A stretch of 64,000 nucleotides of DNA from Hordeum vulgare subsp. vulgare (taxonomy: Eukaryota > Streptophyta > Magnoliopsida > Poales > Poaceae). A model generated the notes under the pieces. That model saw only the letters and a program-made list of their open reading frames with translations. It was not told the DNA's origin and ran no database searches. Below are positions 1 through 11,935 of this stretch, one piece after another; the first letter of the stretch is position 1, and every line of letters begins with the position of its first letter. The stretch lies in NCBI RefSeq assembly GCF_904849725.1, contig NC_058518.1, positions 413,485,081 to 413,549,080 of the forward strand, in the 5' to 3' direction. The translations under genes were made by a program, and so were the position numbers.

Positions 1-2391
1 ACGATAAAGAGAGAGAGGCATAACTCTAACACCGGCTCCAAGGTCGCGTAACACAGTTCTAACATAGTTGCCTTTAATGGAGCAAGGTATAGTGGGCACA
101 CTGGGATCGCCTAGTTTCTTAGGAGTTCCACCCTTGAAGGTATAATTAGCGAGCATGGTGGAAATCTCAACCTCAGGTATCCTCCTCTTATTAGTCACAA
201 TATCCTTCATGTACTTAGCATAGGGAGACATCTCGAGCATATCCGTCAAACGCATTTGCAGAAAGACAGGTCTGATCATCTCCAACGAATCGGTCAAAAT
301 CCTCATCATCCTTTTTCTTGGATGGTTTGGGAGGAAAGGGCATAGGTTTCTGAACCCATGGTTCCCTTTCTTTACCGTGCTTCCTAGCAGTGAAGTCATT
401 CTTATCGTATCTCTTAGTCTTAGGCTGTGGGTTATCAAGATCAACACTAGGTTCAATCTCCACATCCTTATCATTGCTAGGTTGAGCATCTTCATGAACA
501 TCGCTATTGACATTATCATTAGGCTCATGTTTAGCACGAGATTGTGTTTCAGCATCAGAGACAGAGACATCGTTTGGACTCTCAGGTGTAGCAGCAACAG
601 GGTTGCTAGCATGCAGGTTCCTATCATCTTTCTTCTTCTTTCTAGGATGACTAGGTGCATCAGTGCTAACTCCTTGAGAGTCTTGTTCAATTCTCTTCGG
701 ATGACCCCACGATACAAAGGTTCGTGGGTCATTCTACCGCCTCTAGTGACGACTCTAATGGAATTGTCATTCAACTCCTTGAGCAAGTCATTCTGAGTTT
801 TAAGTACTTGTTCTACCTGAGTAGTAACCATAGAGGCATGTTTACTCAGAAGCTTAAGATCATTGACGTTTCTGTCCACACAAGCACTTAAATGACTAAG
901 CATACGAGCATTCTGTTCCAATTGTCTGCTAACATAATCATTGAAACTCTGTTGTTTGGCAACAAAGCTATCAAATTCATCCAGGCATAAGCTAGCAGGT
1001 TTATCAAAAGGAATATCACTCTCATCAAACCTATGCTGAGAATTTACTTCTACTACCTGTATCAGGTTATCGAGACCATGGATCTCTTCGATAGGTGGTA
1101 GATTTTTGACATCTTCAGATTTAATGCCTTTCTCTCGCATAGATTTCTTAGCTTCTTGCATATCTTCAGGACCGAGGAATATAATACCTGTTTTCTTCGG
1201 AGTTGGCATAGGAGGTGGTTCGGGAATAGTCCAAGCATTCTCATTGCACAAGATGTTATTCAATAGAATCGCAGCTTGTTCTACGGTTCGTTCCCTAAAA
1301 ACACTACCGGCACAACTATCTAGGTGGTCTTTAGAAGCATCGGTAAGTCCATTATAGAATATATCAAGTATTTCATTCTTCTCAAGAGGTTGATCAGGCA
1401 AAGCATTCAGTAGCTGGATGAGCCTCCCCCAAGCTTGTGGGAGACTCTCGCAAAGTTGTATATTTCCTGCAAGGCAGCTTGCTTCTTATGGGCAGGGAAA
1501 TATTTTTCAGAGAAGTAGTAGACCATATCCGGGGGGGCTACGCACACAACCAGGAGCAAGAGAAGTGAACCAGGTCTTAGCATCATTCATTAGCGAGAAA
1601 GGAAACAACTTGAGGATATAGTAGTGGCGGATCTTTTCCTCACTAGTGAATAGGGTGGCTATATCGTGAAGTTTGGTAAGATGGGCTAAAACCGTTTCAG
1701 ACTCATAACCATGAAAGGGATCAGATTCGACCAGAGTGATTAACTCAGGGTCGACAGAGAATTCATAATCCTTATCGGTCACAAAGATAGGCGAAGTAGC
1801 AAACTTCGGGTCATATTTCATCCTAGCGTTCAGAGATTTTTCTTTCCACTTGCACAGTAATTTCTCAACATCATAGCTATCCTTACACACAAGAAAGTCC
1901 TCAGCTATCTCTTCCTCGAGAACATAGCGCTCAGGCATAACAGGCAATTCAGGCATAGGAGAGCTAGTTCTAGTAGGCAAAATAGCAGGTTCTACTTCAA
2001 TAGTATCAGCAGTTTCAGAAGTATCATCACATCTAGCAGCAACTCTAGCAAGTTGTGCATCAAGGAATGCACCTAGTGGCAAAGTAGTATCAGGCATAGC
2101 ATCATCAGGCATAGTATCAAGCATAGCATCATCGGGCATAGTAGTATCAAGCATAGCATCATCAGACATAGTATCAAGCATAGCATCATCATAAGCATCA
2201 TGGGCAGCAGAAGTAGCATCATCAAGCACAGACGACATATCAAGATTTCTAGCAGGAGGTGATGTCGCAAACTTACTCATAACTGAAGGTGAATCAAGTG
2301 TAGAGCTAGATGGCAGTTCCTTACCTGTCCTCATAGTGGAGGGCAAGACTTTAGTTCTTGGATCTCTCAGATTCTTCATAGTGATCAACAA
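1..2391 (-). pseudogene. gag: gag-protease remnant of S-type gypsy element
   Basis: Gag (capsid) and the start of an aspartic protease, read right to left and cut by the window edge. The longest open part is 1507-2391 (294 codons), starting 39 bases inside the primer site. It has an acidic, repeat-rich N-terminus and then a capsid-like region with KYDPKFATSPIFV and LKLFPFSLMNDAKTWF motifs. The frame is lost near the seven-G run at 1531-1537; the capsid pattern continues in other frames down to about 470. 215-463 holds a basic linker (KPMPFPPKPSKKKDDEDF). At 31-45 the protease motif DLGAG is visible with its catalytic Asp. The plus-strand region 28861-31616 is a diverged homologue. No reverse transcriptase or integrase is seen. 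It would act in virus-like particle assembly if intact. Confidence 0.8.
2091..2200 (-). repeat. Short tandem repeat inside gag
   Basis: Imperfect units of about 27-30 bases containing GGCATAGTATCAAGCATAGC-like sequence. On the minus strand they encode repeats of D-D-A-M-L-D-T-M within the acidic gag N-terminus. The plus-strand homologue at 28861-29300 lacks this array, so it expanded in this copy or its recent ancestors. Confidence 0.7.
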
Positions 2392-2429
2392 ACATAAATC
2401 CCAAGTGACTCAGAGAATATAGCTGTGCC

Positions 2430-2447
2430 TCCCCGGCAACGGCGCCA
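2430..2447 (-). other. Primer-binding site, tRNA-Asp type
   Basis: The minus strand reads TGGCGCCGTTGCCGGGGA, which I recognise as the complement of the 3' end of plant tRNA-Asp. It lies 11 bases inside the LTR that starts at 2459 and fixes the element's orientation as minus. Confidence 0.9.
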
Positions 2448-2458
2448 GAAAATCGTCT

Positions 2459-3904
2459 TGATAACCCACAAGTGTAGGGGATCGCAACAGTTTTCGAGGG
2501 TAGAATATTCAACCTAAATTTATTGATTCGACACAAGGGAAATCGAAAGAATATTCTCAAGTATTAGCAGATGAGTTTGTCAGTTTCAACCACACCTGAA
2601 AGATTAGTGTCTGCAAGCAAAGTATCAGTAGCAAAGTAGTATGATAGCAACGGTGCCAGAAAAGATCTGTTGACGGCAGACTACTCCTAACTTGTTGTAT
2701 CAATGTCGCCAGTAAATAACACGTTTATGGAGGACTATTCTTCCCCAGCAACGGCCCCAGAAAAGTCTTGCAATAGGTAACAACAAAGTAGCAAGTAACA
2801 GCAGTAGCAACAGCAGCATCAAGTAACAGCAGTAGTGACAGCAGTAGCAAGGAACAAAAGTAGTGATAGCAGCAATAGAGTAACAGCAGTAGCAACAGTA
2901 GTAGCGACAACGTAACGTAGCAAGGACCAGTAGTAAAAGATATGCCGGATGTGATTCATCATGTAACAGCTATAACACGGAGAGATATGTAACTAGCTCC
3001 CGTTCGTCAATATAATGTAGTCATGTAATCCGTATGTAGTCATACGTGCTTAGGGAAAAGAACTTGCATGACATCTATTGCCTATCACTCCCGTGGCAGC
3101 GGGGTCCTAATGGAAACTACGGGATATTAAGGTTCTCCTTTTAATAAAGAACCGGACCAACACATTAACACTTGGTGAATACATGAACTCCTCATACTAT
3201 GGTCATCTCCGGGAGTGGTTCCGGCTATTGTCACTCCGGGGTTGCCGGGTCATAACACATAGTAGGTGACTACAACTTGCAAGATAGGATCTAAAACACA
3301 CATATATTGGCGACAACATAATAGGCTCAGATCTGAAATCATGGCACTCGGGCCCTAGTGACAAGCATTAAGCATGGCAAAGTAGTAGCAACATCAATCT
3401 CAGAACATAGTGGATACTAGGGATCAATCCCCGTCAAAACTAACTCGATTACATGATAGATCTCATCCAACTCATCACCATCCAACAAGCCTACGATGAG
3501 ATTACTCACGAACGGTGAAGAGCATCATGGAATTGGCGATGGAGGAAGGTTGATGATGACGATGGCTAGGATTTCCCCTCTCCGGAGCCCAGAACGGACT
3601 CCAGATCTGCCCTCCAGATGAAGAACAGGAGGTGGCGGCGCCTCCGTATCGTAAAACGTGATGAATCCTTCTCCTTGATTTTTCCGGGCGAGACGGAATA
3701 AATAGAGCTGAGTTTGGAGGCGGTGGCGCCACGTGGGCCCCACAAGCCCTCACGACGCGGCCAGGGGGGGGGGGGGTGGCCGCGGCCCATGGGCTTGTGG
3801 CCCACTGACACACCTCCTCCGATGGATCTTTGAGCAGGTATTTTTCATCTATTCTAGAAAAATTCTCTGTTAATTTTCAGGACATTCCAAGAACTTTTAT
3901 TTCG
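2459..3904 (-). repeat. S-type LTR (5' LTR of minus element), 5'-truncated
   Basis: Its plus-strand left end TGATAACCCACAAG is the inverse of the right end of the plus-strand S LTR at 5375. The two align as inverted copies over about 1.4 kb. This copy lacks its first 130 or so bases and joins the other LTR head to head near 3904. It has an extra segment (about 2620-2790) holding two more primer-site-like sequences, and a low-complexity AGC/AGT-rich stretch (about 2770-2925). The short open frames inside the LTR are not gene-like. Confidence 0.82.
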
Positions 3905-5375
3905 GACTCTATCGTATCTACTTTGCCCTTGTTTTGGACTCTAATTTGCATGATTTGAATGGAACTAACCCGGACTAACGCTGTTTTTAGGAGAATTGCC
4001 ATGGTGTTGTTTTTGCGCACAAATAGAAGTTCTCGGAATGACTTGGAAATTTACGGGGATTTTTTGTGGAATATATAAATAATACTGGCGCAAGAATCAA
4101 CAGAGGAAGTGGAGCGTGGAGCCCACAACTCCACCAGGAGCGCCACCCCTGGCCGCGCCTCGCAGGCTTGTGGGGCCTACGTTGCTCCACCGCCTCCAAT
4201 CTCAGCTCTATTTTGCCTCTTTCGTCCGGAAAAAATCAGGCAGAAGAGTTCATCGCGTTTTACGATACGGAGGCGCCGCCACCTCCTGTTCTTCATCTGG
4301 AGGGCAGATCTGGAGTCTGTTTTGGGCTCCGGAGAGGGGAGATCGTCGCCATCGTCATCACCAACCTTCCTTCATCGCCAATTCCATGATGCTCTTCACC
4401 GTTTGTGAGTAATCTCATCGTAGGCTTGCTGGACGGTGATGGGTTGGATGAGATCTATCATGTAAACAAGTTAGTTTTGGCGGGGATTGATCCCTAGTAT
4501 CCACTATGTTCTAAGATTGATGTTGCTACTACTTTGCCATGCTTAATGCTTGTCACTACGGCCCGAGTGCCATGATTTCAGATCTGAACCTATTATGTTG
4601 TTGCCAATATATGTGTGTTCTTGATCCTATCATGCAAGTTGTAGTCACCTACTATGTGTAATGACCCAACAACCTCGGAGTGACAATAGCTGGAACCACT
4701 CCCGGTGATGACCATAGTATGAGGAGTTCATGTATTCACTAAGTGTTAATGCGTTGGTCCGGTTCTTTATTAAAAGGAGAACCTTAATATCCCGTAGTTT
4801 CCATTAGGACCCCGCTGCCATTGGAGGGATGGACAATAGATGACATGCAAGTTCTTTTCCCTAAGCACGTATGACTACATACGGAATACATGCCTACATT
4901 ACATTGATGAACTGGAGCTAGTTACATATCTCTTCGTGTTATAACTGTTGCATGATGAATAACATCCGGCATAATCATCCATCACCGATCCAATGCCTAT
5001 GAGTTTTTCCTACTGGTCCTTGCTATGTTACTTTGCCGCTACTGCTGTCACTGCTGCTACTGTTACTTTGTCGCTACTGCTGTCACTGCTGCTACTGTTA
5101 CTTTGTCGCTACTGCTGTCACTGCTGCTACTGTTACTTTGTCACTACTGCTGTCACTTTGCTGTTACTGGTTACTGTTGCTACTGTTGCTATCACACTAC
5201 TTTGCTACTGATACTTTGCTGCAGATACTAAATCTTTCAGGTGTGGTTGAATTGACAACTCAACTGCTAATACTTGAGAATATTCTTTGGCTTCCCCTTG
5301 TGTCGAATCAATAAATTTGGGTTGAATACTCTACCCTCGAAAACTGTTGCGATCCCCTATACTTGTGGGTTATCA
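3905..5375 (+). repeat. S-type LTR, plus orientation
   Basis: Near full-length LTR ending ACTTGTGGGTTATCA. The first 10 or so bases appear lost at the head-to-head junction. A TATA-like TATATAAAT lies at 4072-4080, followed by a leader rich in GGCGCCGCC. What follows is not a primer site but the interior of a minus-strand A element. This is therefore a solo LTR or the remnant of a rearranged element. No matching target duplication was found. Confidence 0.78.
5036..5159 (+). repeat. 35-bp minisatellite in S LTR
   Basis: About 3.5 direct copies of a 35-base unit beginning GCTACTGCTGTCACTGCTGC; successive unit starts are at 5041, 5076, 5111 and 5146. It corresponds to the AGC/AGT-rich stretch at 2770-2925 in the inverted partner LTR, but the copy number differs. 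Confidence 0.85.
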
Positions 5376-8340
5376 AAGCTCAACTAAAGCTAAGTGGGTG
5401 TGCATCCAACTTGCTTGCTCATGAAGACCTCTCGCATTTGAGGAAGCCCATCATCGAAATATACAAGCCAGGTTCTATAATGAAAATTCCCACTAGCATA
5501 TGGAAGTGACAAAGCAAGAGACTTTCTATATTAAGAACATGATACCACTTTGAGGCACACCTGTGGAAAAGAGGTAGCAGGACTGTCCCTTCTCTCTTTT
5601 CTCTCATTTTATACTTCTTCTTTATTTTCCTTTTTTTGTTCGGAGTCTTATCCCGACTTGTGGGCGAATCATTGGGTCCATCATCCTTTCCTCACTGAGA
5701 CAGTGCCCTAATAATGATGATCATCACACTTTTGTTTACTTACAACTCATCATCAAAAAGTTGTAGTATGACTCTATATGAAGGCCTCTGACAGTGTACC
5801 ATCATGTGCAATGATCTAGCATAGCAAAAGACATCAAAAATGGGCAAGCCATGGAAATATCATGCTAGCTGCCTTACGATCGTGCAAAGCAATATGGCAA
5901 TGGAAGTATAAGTCATATGATGTGACAATGGAAGTTGCATTGCAATATATCTCAAAATGGGTATGGAAATGACATCATAGGTAGGTATGGTGGCTGTTTT
6001 GAGGAAGATATAATGAGGTTTATGTGCAATAGATCCTATCACGTCAAGGGTTTTGGATGCACCGACCCTCGAGGTGAGAATGGGCAATGCACGGTACCGA
6101 AGAAGCTAGCAAACATGTGGAGGTGAGAGTGCATATATACATGGATTCACATTAGTCATAAAGAACTCACATACTTATTGCAAGATTTTGTTAGCTCTCT
6201 CAAAGCAAAACACTACTCGCATGCCCCTAGGGAGGAGGTTGGTAGGAGTTAACCATCGCGCACCCCTGACTTAAACAACACTAGGATTTCAACGAGGAAG
6301 AAGTATGCTCAGACATCCTCACCATGCCATAAAAATATTTAGATGAATAGAAAGTTAACAACCTCTAATTCATGATACCTATATTAACCAATGATCATGC
6401 TCTCATGCCATTTCACATTGCTACATAATATCACTAACAATAATTTCTCTTTTATGTGCTACATGTGGTTTTGATTATGCACTCATTGAATACTTATTAT
6501 TTTCGGACTAGTCTTATAACCCATGCAAATTACCATATATATTTATTAAAATCTCAAACAAATATAATTAAGAATGAGAATGCGATTATTTCTTTAAAAT
6601 CTATACGCCACGGTGCTCTAAAAGATATAAGTGAAGCACTGGAGCAACTGCTAAGCTCAAAAGGTACAAGTGAAGCACACATAGTATTCTAATAAATCAT
6701 GGTGATCTCGCATCTCTCTCAAGCGGGTGTATTCATAGAACAATGATTGTGGAAAACTAAAACAAAAGCAAACTAAAGCAAACGATGCTCAAAGCAGAAC
6801 TCATATCATGTGATGAATAAAAATATAGCTAAGTGACATACCGATGGATTGAGACGAAAGGGAGGATGCCTTCCGGGGGATCCTCAAGCTTAGACGCTTG
6901 AGTCTTCCTAGAATTTGACTTGGCATGCCCTTGGGAATACCCAAGCTTAGGATATTTGACGCTCCCTATTCCTTCATCCACTATGATAACACCCAAGACT
7001 TGAAAACTTCAGCACACAAAACTCAACAGAAAACTCATGAGATCCGTTAGTAGGATAGGCGAACCATAAACATTAGGTATTGTTATAAATTGATTCATAT
7101 TTTGTTATTGCATAAGATACTGTAATCTAACTTCTGCATGACTTATACCCCCCGATATAATCCATAGCATCATCAAAACAAGCGAATTACGCAAGCAAAA
7201 CTAGAATTTGTCTAAAACAAAACAGTCTAAAATGATAAGCAAATGCACCCAACTTCTATAACTCTGAAAATTCTGAAACATTAGGATACAATCTAAAATG
7301 ATAACGCTTGAGTCTTCCTAGAATATTACCTTGGGGTGCCTTGGGCATCCCCAATCTTAGGCTCTTACCACTCCTTATTCCTTCATCCATCATGATAACA
7401 CCCAAAACATGGAAACTTCAACACATAAAACTCAAGAGAAACTTCATGGGATCCGTTAGTATAATAAATATATGAAATACTTTATGTACTATTATAAATT
7501 GATTCATATTTTATTATTGCATAAGGTACTGTATACTAATTTATCCATGACTTATACCCCCCGATACAATCCATGACATCATCAAAACAAGCAAACTATG
7601 CAAGCAAAAATAAAATTTGTCTAAAATAGAACAGTCTATAATTATATAATTAAGTACCATACTTATGTAAGTCCAAAAATTCTGAAAAATTAGGAATACC
7701 TGAGGAATTTGCATAACAATACTTTGTAAAAACTCGAGATCAAAAATAAGTTCGAGTAAAATCATATAAATTCTGCACTGGACGTCAAAGTTTCTGTTTT
7801 TGTACCGCATCAATTGTAGTATCATTCAAATCATCCCAAAGGCTTTACTTGGCACGAACACTAATTTAAACATAAAAACACAATCATTATAGAGGCAACA
7901 ATCATTTTAACTAAGAATAAAAAAAGTATTGGGTTGTCTCCCAACAAGCTCTTTCTTTATAGTCATTAAGATAGGCTTGTGTTGGTATTGGTGCTCACAA
8001 GAAAGATATAACTGAAATATAAAGGGAGAATAATGTAGCACGTGAAAAACACATTTAAGTCTAACATACTTCCAATGCATTGGCATTTTACAAGAAACAA
8101 TTATTAATAAAATAAGTATCTAGCATATGCATGTTGGAAGAATGGATCATCAATAATTTTAACACAAAGAGAGGTAAGTCAGTAACATGAAACTTCTATA
8201 ACCATATTTTACTCTCTCACAATAATTACATGTAGGATGATATTAAAATTCAATAATATAGCTCTAATATAAAATATTCTCTCAATGATCCATATGCACA
8301 AATATTTTACAATTTTCCAAGGTAGTGGGATCAACAATAA
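5376..8340 (-). mobile_element. Non-coding 3' interior of A-type element, truncated
   Basis: AT-rich sequence with no supportable gene. It matches, in inverse orientation, the region between protease and 3' LTR of element B (52605-55312): for example GGGTTGTCTCCCAACAAG near 7933, and the TGGGTGTGCATCCAAC segment near 5394. It is cut off at 5375/5376 by the plus-strand S LTR, so the polypurine tract and 3' LTR are missing. It contains a 410-bp tandem duplication. Confidence 0.7.
6891..7705 (-). repeat. Two tandem copies of a ~410-bp unit
   Basis: The segment around ACGCTTGAGTCTTCCTAGAA (6894-6913) recurs at 7304-7323 and stays alignable for about 400 bases, through shared phrases such as ACTTATACCCCCCGATA and ATAAATTGATTCATATTTT. 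Divergence between copies is clearly visible, so the duplication is not recent. Confidence 0.8.
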
Positions 8341-8346
8341 CTAAAG

Positions 8347-9240
8347 TCACGACCTCTCCAAACCCACTTTTACCAGTAAAATTATAAGACTGAACACTCT
8401 ACGAATATGTGGGATTCTATCTAAAGTTCTCACTATTCCAAATCCAATTTCAATATTATTGCAAACATTACTATCCATAACACATTCATCATTAGGCTTA
8501 AATAAAATTTCAAGATCAAAAGAAACATCATCAGCCCAATCATGATCATTGCAATAAGTAAAGGACATAACAATATTATCATCCCCAAGCTTGTAGTTTT
8601 GCTTATCACTAGCACAATTGACATTAATAGAATTTATAGTAACATCATTGCAATCATGATTTATGGGTGAAATAGAAATAATTTCATTTTCAACATAAGG
8701 AACTATAGTAAGTTCATCTCCATAAGCATCATTAATATTGGCATCGTGGCCACAAGGATAACAAGCATAACATTCATCAAGAGGGGATATTTCACTCAAT
8801 TCAATGGGATCATATTTTGTTCCAAAGTAAAAAACATTCTCTCAATGAATTGTTTAACACAAGCATTAGGAGCATAGTTTTTGTAGAATTATTTAAGTAT
8901 GGCAAAAGATTTAGATTTGTATAGAGTAGCATCATACTTTTCAATCAAAGAAGCAATTTCATAAGCACCCTTAAAAGCAAGAAATTCTTGAATTTGTTCG
9001 ATATCCTAGTAACTATAAACACCATTGGCATAAGAAGATAAAATTTCATTATCATTAAACTCACATAGGTAGGGAAGGTGTTTTTAGGGTTCTCAGAGCA
9101 ACAAGTAAAATCATAAATTTCACACACATTCCAACCATAGCATAGTGAACAATTTATTTGACGCCATAGGAGTTTCCCCTTTTGAGGTAACCGGTGAAGC
9201 ACAAAATGAGCATGCTCATTTAATGATTTTCCCTCAACTA
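8347..9240 (-). pseudogene. Gag-like or unknown ORF of A-type element, broken
   Basis: I do not recognise this protein. Open pieces are 8945-9202 (85 codons, with HFVLHRLPQKGKLLWRQ) and 8347-8799 (150 codons, with ECYACYPCGHDANINDAYGD). They are in different frames, so at least one frameshift or stop separates them. The second piece is acidic, rich in Asn/Asp, and has a C-x2-C-like cluster but no full zinc knuckle. Its place, just inside the primer site of a gypsy-like element, fits a gag-position gene. A shorter copy lies at 11936-12590. Confidence 0.5.
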
Positions 9241-9493
9241 ATCTAGTTGGGGTTTCAGCACGAGCACAAATGGATCAGAGATGATCCAAGTAGAAAACTT
9301 TATGTGGATCCATATGTGTTTACCTTCTATTTTTGTGTGATAACATGATTATTGCAAGCAAACAAGTAAACTAGCAAGATAAATATTTTTGTATTTTTGA
9401 TTGTTATGAAACAAGCTAAATATAAAAGCAAATAAAAAGAAGAACAAGTGAATGATAATTTGTAGGAGTTACTTGATAGTAGGTTGATGATAA

Positions 9494-9511
9494 TCCCCGA
9501 CAATGGCGCCA
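9494..9511 (-). other. Primer-binding site, tRNA-Asp type (two mismatches)
   Basis: On the plus strand TCCCCGACAATGGCGCCA, the tRNA-Asp 3' end with two changes. It lies just inside the A LTR starting at 9522. Confidence 0.8.
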
Positions 9512-9521
9512 AAAATCCTCC

Positions 9522-9961
9522 TGATACTTGTGATCTGCGTTGGGTTTTCCGTGAAGAGGAACGGGTGATGCATCACAATATAGATAAGTATTTCCCTCAT
9601 TAGAGAACCAAGGTTTATCAAACCAACAAGAGTAACAACCAGTCTCCATCTTCAACGACTGCACAGAAAAAGAAACACTTGCACCCAACGCGGGCAAGAG
9701 GGTTGTCAATCCCCTTGTACTCGTTATTTGCAAGCAAGTTAAGTGTAGATGATAGTTGATAAATGCAAAGTAAATAAAGACAACAAGGTAATTGTAGAAT
9801 TTGTAAACTTATAAGTGAATAGACCCTGGGGTCGTAGTTTTCCCTAATGGCATCTCTCATGTAGTAGGCATACGGTGGGTAAACAAATTACTGTTGGGAA
9901 ATTGATAGAAAAGCGCATAGTTATGTGATATTTACTAGCAATGATCATGTATATATAGGCA
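9522..9961 (-). repeat. A-type LTR (copy A1), left part
   Basis: Starts TGATACTTGTGATCTGCG next to the primer site and matches LTR A2 (12838-13277) closely. It is split by a solo B LTR; the rest continues at 11530-11935. Confidence 0.85.
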
Positions 9962-11524
9962 TGATACGGCGACAGAAATCTTCTGTCGTCTCTTGAGCTT
10001 GCGTTGGTTTTTCCCTTGAAGAGGAGAAGGCGATGCAGCACAGGAGCAGTAAGTATTTCCCTCAGTTTGAGAAGCAAGGTATCAATCCAGTAGGAGAATC
10101 GCGTCAAGTCCAGAGCACCTGCACAAACACAAAACAGATTTCACCCAACACTATAAACGGGTTGTCAATCCGTTCAAGATAGATTACAAAGTGAGAACTT
10201 AAGGCAGAAAGTGCAACGCAGTAAAAGTGTAAGGCTGAAAATATGATGTGAAGTAGACCCGGGGGCCATAGTGTTCACTAGAGGCTTCTCTCAAAATAGC
10301 AAATATTACGGTGGGTGAACAAATTACTGTCGAGAAATTGATAGAACCGCGCAAAGTCTTGACGATATCTAAGGCAATGATCATACATTTATGCATCACG
10401 TCCGAGACAAGTAGACCGATACTTTCTGCATCTACTACTATTACTCCACACGTCGACTGCTATCCAGCATGCTTCTAGTGTATTGAGTTCATGACGAACA
10501 GAGTAACGCCTTAAGCAAGATGACATGATGTAATAGTCGGTCAAAAAAAATATGACATGATGTAGAGGGATAAACTCAAACCAATGATGAAAACCCCATC
10601 TTTTTACCCTTGATGGCAACAACATGATGCGTGCCTCGCTACCCCTTCTGTCACTCGGTGAGGTCACCGCACGGTATGAACCCAAAACCAAGCACTTCTC
10701 CCATTGCAAGAATCATAGATCAAGTTGGCCAAACAGAACCCACAACTCAAAGAGAATTACAAGGATATGAAATCATGCATATAAGATATCAGAAGAAACT
10801 CAAATAAGATTCATAGATAATCTAATCATAAATCCACAATTCATTGGATCTCGACAAACACACCGCAAAAGAAGATTACATCGGATAGATCTCCATGAAG
10901 ATCATGGAGAACTTTGTATTGAAGATCCAAGAGAGATAAGAAGCCATCTAGCTACTAGCTATGGACCCGAAGGTCTATGGTGAACTACTCATGCATCATC
11001 GGAGAGGTCATGGCGTTGATGAAGAAGCCCTCCGTATCCGAATCCCCCCTCCGACAGGGCACTAGAACGTGCCCGAGATGGGATCTTGCGAAGACAGAAG
11101 CTTGCTGCGGCGGAAAAGTATTTTCATGGATCTCCTGATTTTTTTTTGGGATTTTAGGGAATATATAGGTGAAAGACCTAGGGCAGAGGAGGCCCAGGGA
11201 GCCCACAAGCCTGGGAGGCGCGGGCCCCCTGGCCGCAGCTAGGGGGCTTGTGGGGTCCCTGGTGGCCCTCTGCCTTGGTTCTCAAGTCTCTCGCTCGTCT
11301 TCTTTTTCAGAAAAAATCTTTTCGGAAGTTTTATTCTGTTTGGACCCCGTTTAGAATCCTCCTCTGAAAATGGTCAAAAACACGGAAAAAACAGGAACTA
11401 GCACTTGGCACTGAGTTAATAAGTTAGTCCCAAAAAATATATAAAAGGCATACAAAACATCCAAAGTTTGACAAGATAATAACATGAAATCATAAAAAGT
11501 TATAGATACGTTGGAGACGTATCT
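9962..11524 (-). repeat. Solo B-type LTR inside A1
   Basis: Starts TGATACGGCGAC and ends ...GGAGACGTATCT, the inverse of the B LTRs at 36194 and 55313. Flanks are AGGCA (9957-9961) and AGTCA (11525-11529), a 5-bp target duplication with one change. There is no interior or second LTR, so this is a solo LTR left by LTR-LTR recombination. The length, 1,563 bp, agrees with the B element LTRs (1,554-1,555 bp). Confidence 0.85.
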
Positions 11525-11529
11525 AGTCA

Positions 11530-11935
11530 TCACGTCCATAAGCAAATAGGACAACTCCTGCATGCACCTATTACTATTACTCCACCCATCGACCGCTATC
11601 TAGCATGCATCTAGAGTATTAAATAAAACAGAGTAATGCTTGTAGAACAATGACATGACATAGACAAAGAGAACTCAATCAATATTAATTAAGCCCATCA
11701 TTTGATCCTTAGTTCCAATAATACAAAGATGTGTCATTGTCCCATTCTCTCACTTGGATATAGAACTCCACCAGATTGAACCCACTACAACGCACCCCTC
11801 TCACTCAAGAAATATCAATCTAGTTGGCCAAACTATTTTAATAGATCGGAGAGATTTACAAAGCTATAATAATCATTCAAATAAGAATCATAACAGAATT
11901 CAGAGAAGACTCAAGTCTTTATCATGAATAATCTC
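11530..11935 (-). repeat. A-type LTR (copy A1), right part, truncated
   Basis: Continues the LTR interrupted at 9961 and aligns with 13278-13684 of A2. It stops after ATCATGAATAATCT, where the interior of a second A element begins. The promoter half of the LTR is missing. Confidence 0.82.

Noticed and set aside
3765..3778. Long G runs (also 27264-27275, 42066-42082, 50499-50510) as functional quadruplex sites
   Set aside because: Single homopolymer runs that vary between LTR copies and are prone to sequencing error; no support beyond composition.
3502..4412. Several overlapping 70-107-codon frames on both strands
   Set aside because: They lie in the GC-rich leader of two inverted S LTRs and overlap in all frames; no protein motif.
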